Below are positions 9,379-17,422 of a stretch of DNA of 64,000 nucleotides, one piece after another. The notes under the pieces are model-generated. The model had not been told where the DNA came from and did not search any database. It worked only from the letters and a program-made list of their open reading frames with translations. A program made the position numbers and the translations under genes. Each line of letters begins with the position of its first letter. Position 1 is the stretch's first letter. This DNA is from Mesorhizobium sp. LHD-90 (GTDB lineage Bacteria; Pseudomonadota; Alphaproteobacteria; Rhizobiales; Rhizobiaceae). The DNA is taken from assembly GCF_030929505.1 (NCBI RefSeq), contig NZ_JAVFVV010000017.1, positions 87,743 through 151,742 on the forward strand, given 5' to 3'.

Positions 9379-10087
9379 CGGGCTGCCGAAGCATATCGGC
9401 CCATGCCCCCTCCACCGCCTTCGGCGATCCGATTGCCTGCCTCCTCTGGTGAAGCAGGCCGTCACGAACACGGCGGCTTGGCGCAACGGAACCTGCATCG
9501 AGACCGCACTCCTTCCTTGCCACGCTGCGGAAAATCCGCCCTGGCCATTGAGTGGAAATCTCCCTCTCGGGAGGTGGGAAGCGGGGCGCAGGGCCGAGCC
9601 TCTCAAAGTTAAAAAACGTGGCGCGAACCCTGCGCCCCGCCGGCGTTCTTGCCCGACCGCTGATACCGCTCACTCGTTCCGGAGCGTGTCGTCGCGATCT
9701 GGGGCCCGGGTCTCGAGACTCTCGCCAAGCCGCGCACCGTTACGCGGCCACCCCGGCGCCGACGCTCTCCCCTGATACCCGGTGCGCACCAGGTTTCCCG
9801 CGAGAGCGATTGCGAGGATTATGGGGCAGCCTGAGGCAGGAGGGATAAACCTGCCGGAAAAAACCGAGCCGGACCGTTTTTCCCGACTATCGGAATGAAG
9901 GATTTCAATAGCTTATGGCATGAATCCGAATCGGATTGTCATAAAATTGCGGACGTCCTGTCCCCCTTTTTCTGAATATCCAGTGCCAGGGGTGATTTTC
10001 CTTGGCCGTCCGCGCTGCCCCGTAAACTTGCCGCAAACTTCCGTTGCAGGGCTGACAGCGGCGGAAGCGCGGCGCTAGAAGGAAGCC
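9379..10087. other. Long gene-free stretch
   Basis: No reading frame here has coding character or a good ribosome site. The stretch is rich in inverted repeats: the 13-bp pair at 9581-9640, a small TCCCTCTCGGGAGG hairpin just before it, and GGAAAAA/TTTTTCC arms around 9858-9888 that could be a terminator. It matches no RNA family I recognise (not rnpB, ssrA or ffs). Confidence 0.5.
9581..9640. repeat. 13-bp perfect inverted repeat in gene-free DNA
   Basis: GCGGGGCGCAGGG at 9581-9593 is the exact reverse complement of CCCTGCGCCCCGC at 9628-9640, separated by 34 bases that include AAAAAA. It could be the core of a structured transcript or of a mobile intergenic repeat. Confidence 0.7.
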
Positions 10088-11173
10088 ATGGCTTCCCCGC
10101 CCGCGCCGTCTCCCGGCCCGTTCGCAACGCTGCCGCCGCCCGCGCAGTGGCTGCTGCTTATCGCCTTCGCCGCAGCTTTCGGCGTCGCGCTGGAAGCGAT
10201 CGAGTTTCCGGCGGCGCTTCTGATCGGACCGATGCTGGTCGCCATCGCAGCGGGAACCGGCGGCGCGACGATCCGCGTGTCGCGCCCGCTCTTTGGGCTC
10301 GGCCAGGCAGTGGTCGGCTGCCTGGTCGCCGCCTCCATCGAGGTCGAGGTGTTTTCCTCCTTCGCCAGCGACTGGCCGATCATCCTGGTCTCGGTTCTGT
10401 CGACGCTTGCCGCCTCCAGCTTCCTCGGCTGGTCGATCAGCCGGCTGCGCATCCTGCCTGGGTCGACCGCCGTCTGGGGTTCGGCGCCTGGCGGCGCCAC
10501 CGCCATGGTGCTGATGGCCGAGGCGTTCGGGGCCGACGCCAGGCTCGTCGCCTTCATGCAGTATCTCAGGGTCGTCATGGTGACGCTCGCCGCCGCCTTC
10601 GTGGCGCGGCTGTGGATCGACCCGTCGGCCATGGTCGTGCCGGAACACGCCTGGTTCCCCCCGCTCGACTGGCCGGCCTTTGCGGCGACCGTGCTGGTGG
10701 CGGCCGTCGCCGGCTGGATCGGAAAGCTGCTACGTTTGCCGTCTCCGTACTTTCTCGGCGCGGCGCTGATCGCCATGGCGCTGCATCTCGGCGCCGGAGT
10801 ACCGTTCCAGATTCCAGAATGGCTGAAGGCTGCGAGTTATATCGTGGTCGGCTGCTCCATCGGCCTGAATTTCACGCGAGCCGTGGTGTGGAACGCGCTG
10901 CGCGTGCTGCCGCAGGTCATGCTGTCGATCCTTCTGCTGATGGGTTTTTGCGGGGCGATCGCCTGGCTGCTCAGCCACGAACTCGGCATCGACCCGCTGA
11001 CCGCCTACCTCGCCACCAGCCCGGGCGGCCTCGATTCGGTCGCCATCATCGCCACCGCAGCCAGCAACGTGAACCTGTCGCTGATCATGGCGCTGCAATC
11101 GGCGCGGCTGATCTTCGTGCTCTTGTTCGGCCCGGCGCTGGTGCGCTTCGTCGCCCGCGGCATAAAACCTTAG
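10088..11173 (+). CDS. AbrB-family membrane protein (putative transporter)
   Basis: The 361-residue, strongly hydrophobic protein has about ten predicted membrane helices. It carries the duplicated AbrB/ammonia-monooxygenase-like membrane domain (PF05145 type), with repeated PGG signatures: WGSAPGGATAMVLMAE near residue 135 and ATSPGGLDSVAIIA near residue 310. The family is called a regulator in some annotations but is an integral membrane protein of unknown substrate. Its last four bases overlap the convergent DUF2156 gene. Confidence 0.82.
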   Translation: MASPPAPSPGPFATLPPPAQWLLLIAFAAAFGVALEAIEFPAALLIGPMLVAIAAGTGGATIRVSRPLFGLGQAVVGCLVAASIEVEVFSSFASDWPIILVSVLSTLAASSFLGWSISRLRILPGSTAVWGSAPGGATAMVLMAEAFGADARLVAFMQYLRVVMVTLAAAFVARLWIDPSAMVVPEHAWFPPLDWPAFAATVLVAAVAGWIGKLLRLPSPYFLGAALIAMALHLGAGVPFQIPEWLKAASYIVVGCSIGLNFTRAVVWNALRVLPQVMLSILLLMGFCGAIAWLLSHELGIDPLTAYLATSPGGLDSVAIIATAASNVNLSLIMALQSARLIFVLLFGPALVRFVARGIKP

Positions 11174-12210
11174 AAGGCTTTGCTGAGCCGCAGCACCGCC
11201 AGCATCTGGAACGGCGAGAGCCGGCGGAAGGCGATGTAGACCGGCTCCTCGTCGCCGTGAAAACGCCGCTTGAACGCCGCCTGGCCCTCGACGTTGAAGA
11301 TGCGACGGTTGATCCAGGGCGAGCGGTAGAAACGCTGCATCGCCGACAGCATGAGCCGGCTTTCGGCAAAACCGCTCTCCTTCATGCCGGCGAGCGGCGA
11401 CAGGCCGAGCGTGATGAATTTTCGGCCCTCGTCGCGCAGCCGGTCGGCGGCGAATTTGGTCAGGCCGATCTCGGCATGCGAGGTAATGCCCGGCAGCTTG
11501 CGCTTGAAGGAGGTGGTGTAGCCGGCAAGCGCGCCGGCCTCGAAGATCGGGTCGAAATCGAGGATGGCGGCCGGCTGCTTGTGCGGATCGAGCAGCATGA
11601 AGCGGCGCATGCCCTGGCCGAGCTGGGGGCGGAACGGCCGGTTCAGAAACCGCATCTCCCGGTGGCTGACGATGCGCTGGGCGCGCCAGGCGTCCGACAA
11701 TTTTTTGATCTCGTCCGCATGGGCGCCGCTGCCGTCGTCCTCGACGATCGAAAAACCGTTCTTGAACAGCCAGCGCTCGGAATAGCGCACGGTCTCGTTG
11801 CGGCTGCCGGCAAAGGTTTTGGGCGTGAGCACGAGCCGCGTGTCGATGCCCATGCGGTTGACATGATAGCCGAGGTCCGACAGCACGCGGGCGCTGGCTT
11901 CGCCGATCTGCACGAAGCACGGACCGCGCGCCTTCTCGACGAACCGGCGGATAAGGTCCGCGCGCTCGGCCGGCGCCGCGACCGGATCGGCGAGCGCCAC
12001 GGCGCTGCCCATCTTGCGGCCGAAGGCGATGTAGCCGGAAGCATCGCCGAAATAGGAAAGATCGTCCTGCACGGCGGTCGAATAGGCGAGCGAAAAATCG
12101 CCGTGTCGGCCGACCAGCGCCAGCCGCTCGTCCGGCGTCAGCGCGGCCCCCGGGATCGCCGCGGTGCGGCGCTCCACCAGGGCATCGAAGCTTTTTCGCA
12201 AGGAGGGCAA
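11170..12210 (-). CDS. DUF2156 / phosphatidylglycerol lysyltransferase-like soluble protein
   Basis: The 346-residue protein resembles the C-terminal catalytic domain of MprF-type aminoacyl-phosphatidylglycerol synthases: a tandem GNAT fold with FSLAYSTAVQDDLSYFGDAS near the start and FKRRFHGDEEPVYIAFR near the end. It lacks the membrane flippase part, so its acceptor may differ from phosphatidylglycerol. Only a TTG at 12210 lies between an upstream in-frame stop and the conserved region, so it is taken as start, though its ribosome site is weak. It converges on the AbrB-family gene. Confidence 0.75.
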   Translation of the reverse strand: MPSLRKSFDALVERRTAAIPGAALTPDERLALVGRHGDFSLAYSTAVQDDLSYFGDASGYIAFGRKMGSAVALADPVAAPAERADLIRRFVEKARGPCFVQIGEASARVLSDLGYHVNRMGIDTRLVLTPKTFAGSRNETVRYSERWLFKNGFSIVEDDGSGAHADEIKKLSDAWRAQRIVSHREMRFLNRPFRPQLGQGMRRFMLLDPHKQPAAILDFDPIFEAGALAGYTTSFKRKLPGITSHAEIGLTKFAADRLRDEGRKFITLGLSPLAGMKESGFAESRLMLSAMQRFYRSPWINRRIFNVEGQAAFKRRFHGDEEPVYIAFRRLSPFQMLAVLRLSKAF

Positions 12211-12358
12211 GGTTCGCTCGGGCTTTCATTGGCGGCGGCCGCGCCGCGCGTGCCGCAGATAATCCGATGGCGGGCGGACATCAAGCAGGCGTTGCCAAGC
12301 CATAGGCCTGTTTTCCATCCCCTTGCCTCGATCTGCCGCCTGCTGTATCAAGCCGCCC

Positions 12359-12478
12359 ATGAACCCGTCCGTGGACAGCGCAGCCAATCGCCGAGACGCC
12401 TTTGCGTCGGCGACCTTGCGCGCGCTGTCTTCTGCGATCCTGCTTCTCGGCCTTATCGGCGACCGCCGGGCTCGCTAG
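12359..12478 (+). CDS. leuL: leuA leader peptide
   Basis: A 39-codon frame contains a dense Leu/Ile run, AILLLGLIG, about 10 codons from its end, encoded by CTG, CTT, CTC and CTT. Two overlapping hairpin alternatives follow, then leuA 130 bases downstream. This is the expected form of a leucine attenuation leader. No conserved protein function is implied. Confidence 0.75.
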   Translation: MNPSVDSAANRRDAFASATLRALSSAILLLGLIGDRRAR

Positions 12479-12557
12479 AGGAGCGCCCGGCGGTCGTTCG
12501 ACCGCCGAAGGCGGCGCCTGCTCCTTGCCAGTCGCACTCCAGTCAGCAAAACTTTTT
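12461..12557 (+). promoter_or_regulatory. leu attenuator region
   Basis: GACCGCCGGGC at 12461-12471, inside the leader frame, is perfectly complementary to GCCCGGCGGTC at 12485-12495. Part of the latter (12489-12495) can pair instead with GACCGCC at 12500-12506, which in turn can pair with GGCGG at 12510-12514. These are mutually exclusive stems. The terminator itself is less clear than for trp: a larger stem GGAGC/GCTCC encloses them, and a five-T run lies at 12553-12557. Confidence 0.6.
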
Positions 12558-12607
12558 AGACGCTTCGCCGGGCATCGCGTCCGCCTGAAGCGGCAGAGAG
12601 AAGCAAG

Positions 12608-14314
12608 ATGAACCAGACCACCCGCATCCGCCCCGCGCACGGTATGCCGCAATCGGCGGCAAAATACGAACCCTATCCGCTGGTCGACCTCGCCGACCGC
12701 ACCTGGCCGTCAAAACGCATCGACAAGGCGCCGATCTGGTGCTCGGTTGACCTCCGCGACGGCAACCAGGCGCTGATCGACCCGATGGGCCAGGACCGCA
12801 AGGCCCGCATGTTCCAGCTCCTGCTCGACATGGGTTTCAAGGAGATCGAGATCGGCTTTCCGTCGGCCTCGCAGACCGACTTCGATTTCGCCCGCTGGTG
12901 CATCGAGGAAGGCAACGTGCCGGACGACGTATCGCTCCAGGTGCTGGTGCAGTGCCGCCCCGAACTGATCACCCGCACCTTCGAGGCCTTGCAGGGCGCG
13001 AAGAACCCGATCGTGCATTTCTATAACTCGACCAGCGAGTTGCAGCGCCGCGTCGTCTTCCAGAAGGACGTCGCCGGCATCAAGCAGATCGCCACCGATG
13101 CGGCGAAAATGATCACCGACATGGCGGAAAAGGCCGGCGGCGGTTTTCGCTTCCAGTATTCGCCGGAGAGTTTTACCGGCACCGAGCTCGAAGTGGCGCT
13201 GGAGATCTGCAACGAAGTCACCGAGGTCGTGAAACCGACGGCCGACAACAAGCTGATCCACAACCTGCCGTCGACCGTCGAGATGTCGACGCCCAACATC
13301 TATGCCGACCGCATCGAATGGATGTGCCGCAACCTCGACAGCCGTGAAAACATCATCGTCTCGCTGCATCCGCACAACGACCGCGGCACCGGCATCGCCA
13401 CCACCGAGCTCGGCCTGATGGCCGGCGCCGACCGCGTCGAGGGCACGCTGTTCGGCAATGGCGAGCGCACCGGCAATGTCGACATCGTCACGCTGGCGCT
13501 CAACATGTACACGCAGGGCGTCGATCCCGAACTGGACTGCTCCGACATCACCCGCATGAAGGACGTCTACGAATATTCGAACCAGCTCAAGATCCCGGAG
13601 CGGCACCCATACGTCGGCGAGCTGGTCTACACCGCCTTCTCCGGCTCCCACCAGGACGCCATCAACAAGGGCATGAAGGCGCTGAAGACCGCCAACAAGC
13701 CGCTTTGGGAAGTGCCCTATTTGCCGATCGACCCGCAGGACGTCGGCCGCAGCTATGAGGCGATCATCCGCATCAACTCGCAGTCGGGCAAGGGCGGCAT
13801 CGCCTATGTGCTGCAGGCCGACTATGGGCTGAACCTGCCGCGCAATTTGCAGGTCGAGTTCTCCAAGGACATCCAGGCGATCACCGACGCCGAGGGCAAG
13901 GAGCTTTCGTCGAAGCGCATCTACGAGCGTTTCCGCGAGGTCTATGTCGACCAGCCCGACGGCCGGCTGAAATTCGTCGACCACCAGACCTTTCCGGACA
14001 CGGCGGCGAAAGGCCGGCGCATCGTCGAGGGCGTCATCCTCGACAACGGCGAGGAGCTGACGATCAAGGGCGGCGGCACCGGCCCCATCGACGGCTTCGT
14101 CGATGCGCTGTCGCGCCACCTCGGCGTCGAGCTCTCGGTGCGCGACTATTCCGAGCATTCGATCCAGCACGGCTCGAACGCCGCTGCCATCTGCTATGTC
14201 GAGATGGAATATCCGGGCGGCGTGCTGTTCGGCGCCGGCATCAACACCAACATCGTTGCCGCGTCGCTCGAGGCGGTGGTCTCCGCCGCCAACCGCATCG
14301 TCGGCGGGAGATAG
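12608..14314 (+). CDS. leuA: 2-isopropylmalate synthase
   Basis: This 568-residue enzyme condenses acetyl-CoA with 2-oxoisovalerate, the first step of leucine synthesis. The catalytic TIM barrel shows the metal-site motifs SVDLRDGNQALIDPMG near residue 47 and LHPHNDRGTG near residue 255, plus GNGERTGNVD. The C-terminal 120 residues are the regulatory LeuA domain that binds leucine in relatives (GGGTGPIDGFVDAL). Length and sequence fit the longer class of bacterial IPMS. Expression is probably attenuated through leuL. Confidence 0.96.
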   Translation: MNQTTRIRPAHGMPQSAAKYEPYPLVDLADRTWPSKRIDKAPIWCSVDLRDGNQALIDPMGQDRKARMFQLLLDMGFKEIEIGFPSASQTDFDFARWCIEEGNVPDDVSLQVLVQCRPELITRTFEALQGAKNPIVHFYNSTSELQRRVVFQKDVAGIKQIATDAAKMITDMAEKAGGGFRFQYSPESFTGTELEVALEICNEVTEVVKPTADNKLIHNLPSTVEMSTPNIYADRIEWMCRNLDSRENIIVSLHPHNDRGTGIATTELGLMAGADRVEGTLFGNGERTGNVDIVTLALNMYTQGVDPELDCSDITRMKDVYEYSNQLKIPERHPYVGELVYTAFSGSHQDAINKGMKALKTANKPLWEVPYLPIDPQDVGRSYEAIIRINSQSGKGGIAYVLQADYGLNLPRNLQVEFSKDIQAITDAEGKELSSKRIYERFREVYVDQPDGRLKFVDHQTFPDTAAKGRRIVEGVILDNGEELTIKGGGTGPIDGFVDALSRHLGVELSVRDYSEHSIQHGSNAAAICYVEMEYPGGVLFGAGINTNIVAASLEAVVSAANRIVGGR

Positions 14315-14320
14315 AATCGA

Positions 14321-14345
14321 GGGCGGGCGGCAACCGCCGCCTGCC
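14321..14345. terminator. Possible terminator after leuA
   Basis: A GC-rich inverted repeat, GGGCGGGCGG-CAA-CCGCCGCCTGCCC with one bulge, starts six bases after the leuA stop. It is followed only by mixed C/T, so termination strength is uncertain. Confidence 0.4.
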
Positions 14346-14409
14346 CCGTTCTTCACCATTCATTTGCCGGCATGGCTCGCCTCGCTGCTGACCTCCCCGC
14401 GCTTTTATG

Positions 14410-14424
14410 TTAACAACGCGTTAA
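14410..14424. promoter_or_regulatory. Exact CtrA binding box
   Basis: TTAA-CAACGCG-TTAA matches the full CtrA consensus TTAA-N7-TTAA. It ends 16 bases before the start codon of the next gene. A position this close to the start would fit repression, or a promoter with a very short leader. Confidence 0.6.
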
Positions 14425-14440
14425 TAGGCGGAGCCGGAAA

Positions 14441-15172
14441 ATGAGTGAAAGGGCGGAAAAGCTGGAGTCGCTGGCCCGCCAGCGCAGGCTGGCTGAGGCG
14501 ATCAGCGACGCCAAGAATGCGGTGGCCGACCGCGAGGACGTGGTGGTGGAGTTGCGCGAGGCGACTCTGACCCGCCTGAAGCTGCTCGCGGCCGAACTCG
14601 CGCCCGTCTTTGACGAGGTTCCCGCCGAGATCGACATCTTCGACTTCGCCATCTCGTCCGGCCTGCAGCCTCGGCTGTGGATCGACGCGGTCAGCCACGT
14701 GGCGATGGGGCGTGACCGCCGCACCTACCGCTTCGTCAAGGACACCCGCAACGGCCGCGTCGTGCTGGCCGAATCGCACAGGATGGAGGACGTCGCCGAC
14801 CGGGTGACGCGTTATGTCGCCGAGCGTATCGTCGAGCGCGAGCGCTTTCTGGAGGGCGACGTCGCGCCGGCGATCGAAGCGATCAAACCGCCGGCTCCCC
14901 AACCGGCCAGGGCGGCCGTGCCCGAGCCCGCCGCCACGCGGCCGGCGCCGAAGCCTGTTCCGCGGGCCGAGCCCAGGCCGTCGCCAAAACCGGCGCCCGC
15001 GATCCCCGCAACGCTGCTGACCGCACCAGCCCCGGCCAGGGCTGCTCCTGCGCGCAAGAGTGTCTGGCGGCGCCTGCTGTCCGACCTGGGTATCGTCATC
15101 GCCGGCCTGCTGTTCGGGCTTGTCGCCGCGGTCGTGATTTTCTGGGACCGGCTGGTCAGCCTGCTCCCGTAG
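14441..15172 (+). CDS. Tail-anchored membrane protein of unknown function
   Basis: I do not recognise this 243-residue protein. Residues 1-145 are a charged soluble domain starting with a short helical segment (EKLESLARQRRLAEAI) and including the well-ordered stretch FDFAISSGLQPRLWIDAVSHV. Residues 150-200 are a Pro/Ala-rich linker, and a single membrane helix (IVIAGLLFGLVAAVVIFW) lies at the extreme C-terminus. The layout suggests a cytoplasmic domain tethered to the inner membrane. A CtrA box sits just upstream, hinting at cell-cycle control. Its 3' end overlaps the convergent phosphoesterase gene by 17 bp. Confidence 0.7.
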   Translation: MSERAEKLESLARQRRLAEAISDAKNAVADREDVVVELREATLTRLKLLAAELAPVFDEVPAEIDIFDFAISSGLQPRLWIDAVSHVAMGRDRRTYRFVKDTRNGRVVLAESHRMEDVADRVTRYVAERIVERERFLEGDVAPAIEAIKPPAPQPARAAVPEPAATRPAPKPVPRAEPRPSPKPAPAIPATLLTAPAPARAAPARKSVWRRLLSDLGIVIAGLLFGLVAAVVIFWDRLVSLLP

Positions 15173-16118
15173 TTTCTTCGGGCGGCGTCGCCTTTTCGTA
15201 GGGCGCCGGCGCCTTGCGCGGCGAGCCGAGGTCGAGCATCTCGATGTCGACGACCGCCTCCGAGTTCTTGAGCCCGCGCCGCGTCAGGCCGATATGCCAG
15301 TGGCCGGGCTCGCCGGAAATCTCGAACAGATTGTATTGCGCCGGCGGGTGATGGCCGCCCAGCCCCTGCCCCGCCGCGGCAACCCCAACCACAGGAACTG
15401 GCCTCCTTCGCTCGCCGATCCAGAACAGCGTCGGCAGGTGCGAATGGCCGTGCAGCACCAGTTCCGCGCCGTGCCGGATCACCGTTTCGTGGAAATTGGA
15501 AATGCCGAACAGGCGCTTGTGCTGCGGCACGGCCGCGCGCACCGGCGGATGGTGGATCATGATCAGCCTGAAAAGCTTTCGCTTCCCCGTCTCGTCGAGG
15601 ATCTTTGCCAGCCTCCCCGCCTGCTCCTCGCGGAAAAAACCGTTGGCCATGAAGGGAGCGGTCGCCCGCGCGGTGGAGACGCCGATCAGCGCTACGTTGC
15701 CGCGCACCCGCAGATAGGGGAAGGTAAGCCGCCCGACCGGCCCGTGAAAACCGTCGCCGCGCATCCACGGCGCCCACAATTCGCAGACCTTGCCGAAGGC
15801 GCCCGGCACATAGGCGTCGTGGTTGCCGGGAACCACCGAAACGTCCTCCGGCCTGCCTAGCGTCTCCAGCCACAGCCGCGCCAGCACCAGTTCGGCGTCT
15901 AGCGCCAGGTTGACCAGGTCGCCGGTCACCGCCAGATGATCGGGTTTTTCCGCCTGGATCGCCTCGACGATCGAGCCCAGCGTGCCTTGGGTCAGCAGTT
16001 TTCGGCGATTGCGTCGCCAGTTGACGTAGCCCAGCACCCGCTTGGAGGCGAGTTCGCGGTAGGAAACAGCGGGCAGCGGCCCCAGATGGACGTCGGAAAT
16101 ATGGGCAAGCCTGAGCAT
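15156..16118 (-). CDS. Calcineurin-like metallophosphoesterase
   Basis: The 320-residue protein has every metal-site block of the family: DVH (residues 9-11), GDLV near 66, GNHD near 97, HHPP near 187 and GHSH near 222. It probably hydrolyses a phosphodiester or phosphomonoester using two bound metals. No signal peptide is present. The C-terminal 60 residues form an extra beta-rich tail. The substrate cannot be deduced. Confidence 0.85.
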   Translation of the reverse strand: MLRLAHISDVHLGPLPAVSYRELASKRVLGYVNWRRNRRKLLTQGTLGSIVEAIQAEKPDHLAVTGDLVNLALDAELVLARLWLETLGRPEDVSVVPGNHDAYVPGAFGKVCELWAPWMRGDGFHGPVGRLTFPYLRVRGNVALIGVSTARATAPFMANGFFREEQAGRLAKILDETGKRKLFRLIMIHHPPVRAAVPQHKRLFGISNFHETVIRHGAELVLHGHSHLPTLFWIGERRRPVPVVGVAAAGQGLGGHHPPAQYNLFEISGEPGHWHIGLTRRGLKNSEAVVDIEMLDLGSPRKAPAPYEKATPPEETTGAG

Positions 16119-16327
16119 CGGCCTCTTCTAGGATACGGCCGAAGCGGTTTCCAGCCCGGGGCCGGCGGCGGCGCTGGTTCTGACTCTCTTGTGATCGGAG
16201 TTGATGCGGGGCTGGCCTGTGCTGGCGGGCTCGGCTAGCGTCGGTTAGTGAAGCGCCATCTTCGCCACAAGAGCAACCATATGCACCGATCCAGCCCGGC
16301 GACAGCCGTCTCGCCCTCGCTTCGTCC

Positions 16328-16515
16328 AACACCCCTCATCCGACCTCGCTCCGCTCGGCCACCTTCTCCCACAGGGGGAGAAGGTGGAGTTTCGCGCATA
16401 CGCCTCGGCAAATCTTCGACGCTGGCGATTGGCGGCAAGGCAAAAGCCAGGCTCCCCCTTCTCCCCTTGTGGGAGAAGGTGGCCGAGCGGAGCGAGGTCG
16501 GATGAGGGGTGCTGG
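16328..16515. repeat. Palindromic intergenic repeat, two inverted arms
   Basis: The arm at 16328-16387 recurs in inverted orientation at 16454-16515 with few changes. Each arm holds a nested GGGAGAAGGTGG hairpin followed by CCGAGCGGAGCGAGGTCGG and GATGAGGGGTG. This looks like the dispersed palindromic repeats common between genes in Mesorhizobium-type genomes. It fills most of the 482-bp gap before the Nudix gene, and no other gene is visible there. Confidence 0.75.
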
Positions 16516-16600
16516 AAGAAACGAGGGCGTCCCTCAAGCCACGCCCCCCGCCCCCGACGAATCCCGCTTCCGCCAGACCGGCTGGTCGGGCCTTCGCGCC

Positions 16601-17041
16601 ATGCTCTTCCACAAATATTTCCTGCTGCGCCGGGCAATGACGCTGGGCGTGCGCGGCATGGTCTTCGACCGCGAAGCCAACGCCATCTTCCTCATCCGCC
16701 ACACCTATGTGCCCGGCTGGCAGCTTCCCGGCGGCGGCGTCGAGCTCGGCGAGACCTGCGAGCAGGCGCTGGCCCGCGAATTTTGCGAGGAAGGCAACAT
16801 CTCCTTCACCGCCCCGCCGCTGCTGAAATCCATCCACCTGAATCGAGTCGCCACCCGCCGCGACCACGTCGCCTTCTACCTGATCGAAAACTTTTCGCAG
16901 TCGAGCCCGAAACAGCCCGACCGCGAGATCGCCGAGGCCGGCTTTTTTGCGCTCGACGCCCTGCCGCAAGCGACCACGCCGGCAACACGGCGGCGCATCG
17001 CCGAGGTGTTTGGCGGGGAACCGGCGTCGGCGTATTGGTAG
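16601..17041 (+). CDS. Nudix hydrolase
   Basis: The 146-residue protein carries the Nudix box GGGVELGETCEQALAREFCEEGNI; the metal-binding REFCEE core is intact, but the usual Gly near the end of the box is Asn. It should hydrolyse a nucleoside diphosphate linked to another group. The ATG at 16601 is chosen because upstream in-frame ATGs lie inside the intergenic repeat. A near copy of the last 70 bases recurs at 21430-21502. Confidence 0.85.
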   Translation: MLFHKYFLLRRAMTLGVRGMVFDREANAIFLIRHTYVPGWQLPGGGVELGETCEQALAREFCEEGNISFTAPPLLKSIHLNRVATRRDHVAFYLIENFSQSSPKQPDREIAEAGFFALDALPQATTPATRRRIAEVFGGEPASAYW

Positions 17042-17422
17042 GGGCGTTTTCGGTCGCTGTTTCCCAGGATGCGCGGGCCTGCCTGAATTCGGGGACGAAT
17101 GGCCGCGAAGACCTTGAATTCGTCGTTTGGCCCAAGGCGCACGTTTGATTGAGGAATCGACAAACCGCGGCCGGCGTTGCGCTGCAGTTAACCTGCCAGG
17201 GCCCGACCGCGTGCCGGCATCGCGCCGCCGAAACGCGCGCCGAACTCGACGCGCAACGGGCAAATAGCGGTCGGGACTGCTTCAGTATCGATTTTTTCCG
17301 ATGCCCTCCGATTTCGCAAAAACATCCCTCTCCAGTAAGTCTACAAAATTCATAGAGTTTACCCACTGGCGGTTATCGCCTGTCTCGAGGCGAGATGGCC
17401 TCATGCAACAAGGGGTAGACAT
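17042..17422. promoter_or_regulatory. Control region of the sulfonate operon
   Basis: No gene is visible. An imperfect palindrome TCTAC-AAAATTC-ATAGA at 17340-17356, in a locally AT-rich patch, lies 67 bases before tauA and is the best candidate operator or promoter element. No known sulfur-regulator consensus could be confirmed by eye. Confidence 0.4.

Noticed and set aside
9379..10087. RNase P RNA, tmRNA or 6S RNA in the gene-free stretch
   Set aside because: None of the conserved core sequences of these RNAs is visible on either strand.
10147..12588. 813-codon plus-strand open frame
   Set aside because: It overlaps two recognisable genes in other frames and is Arg-rich low-complexity, typical of an out-of-frame shadow.
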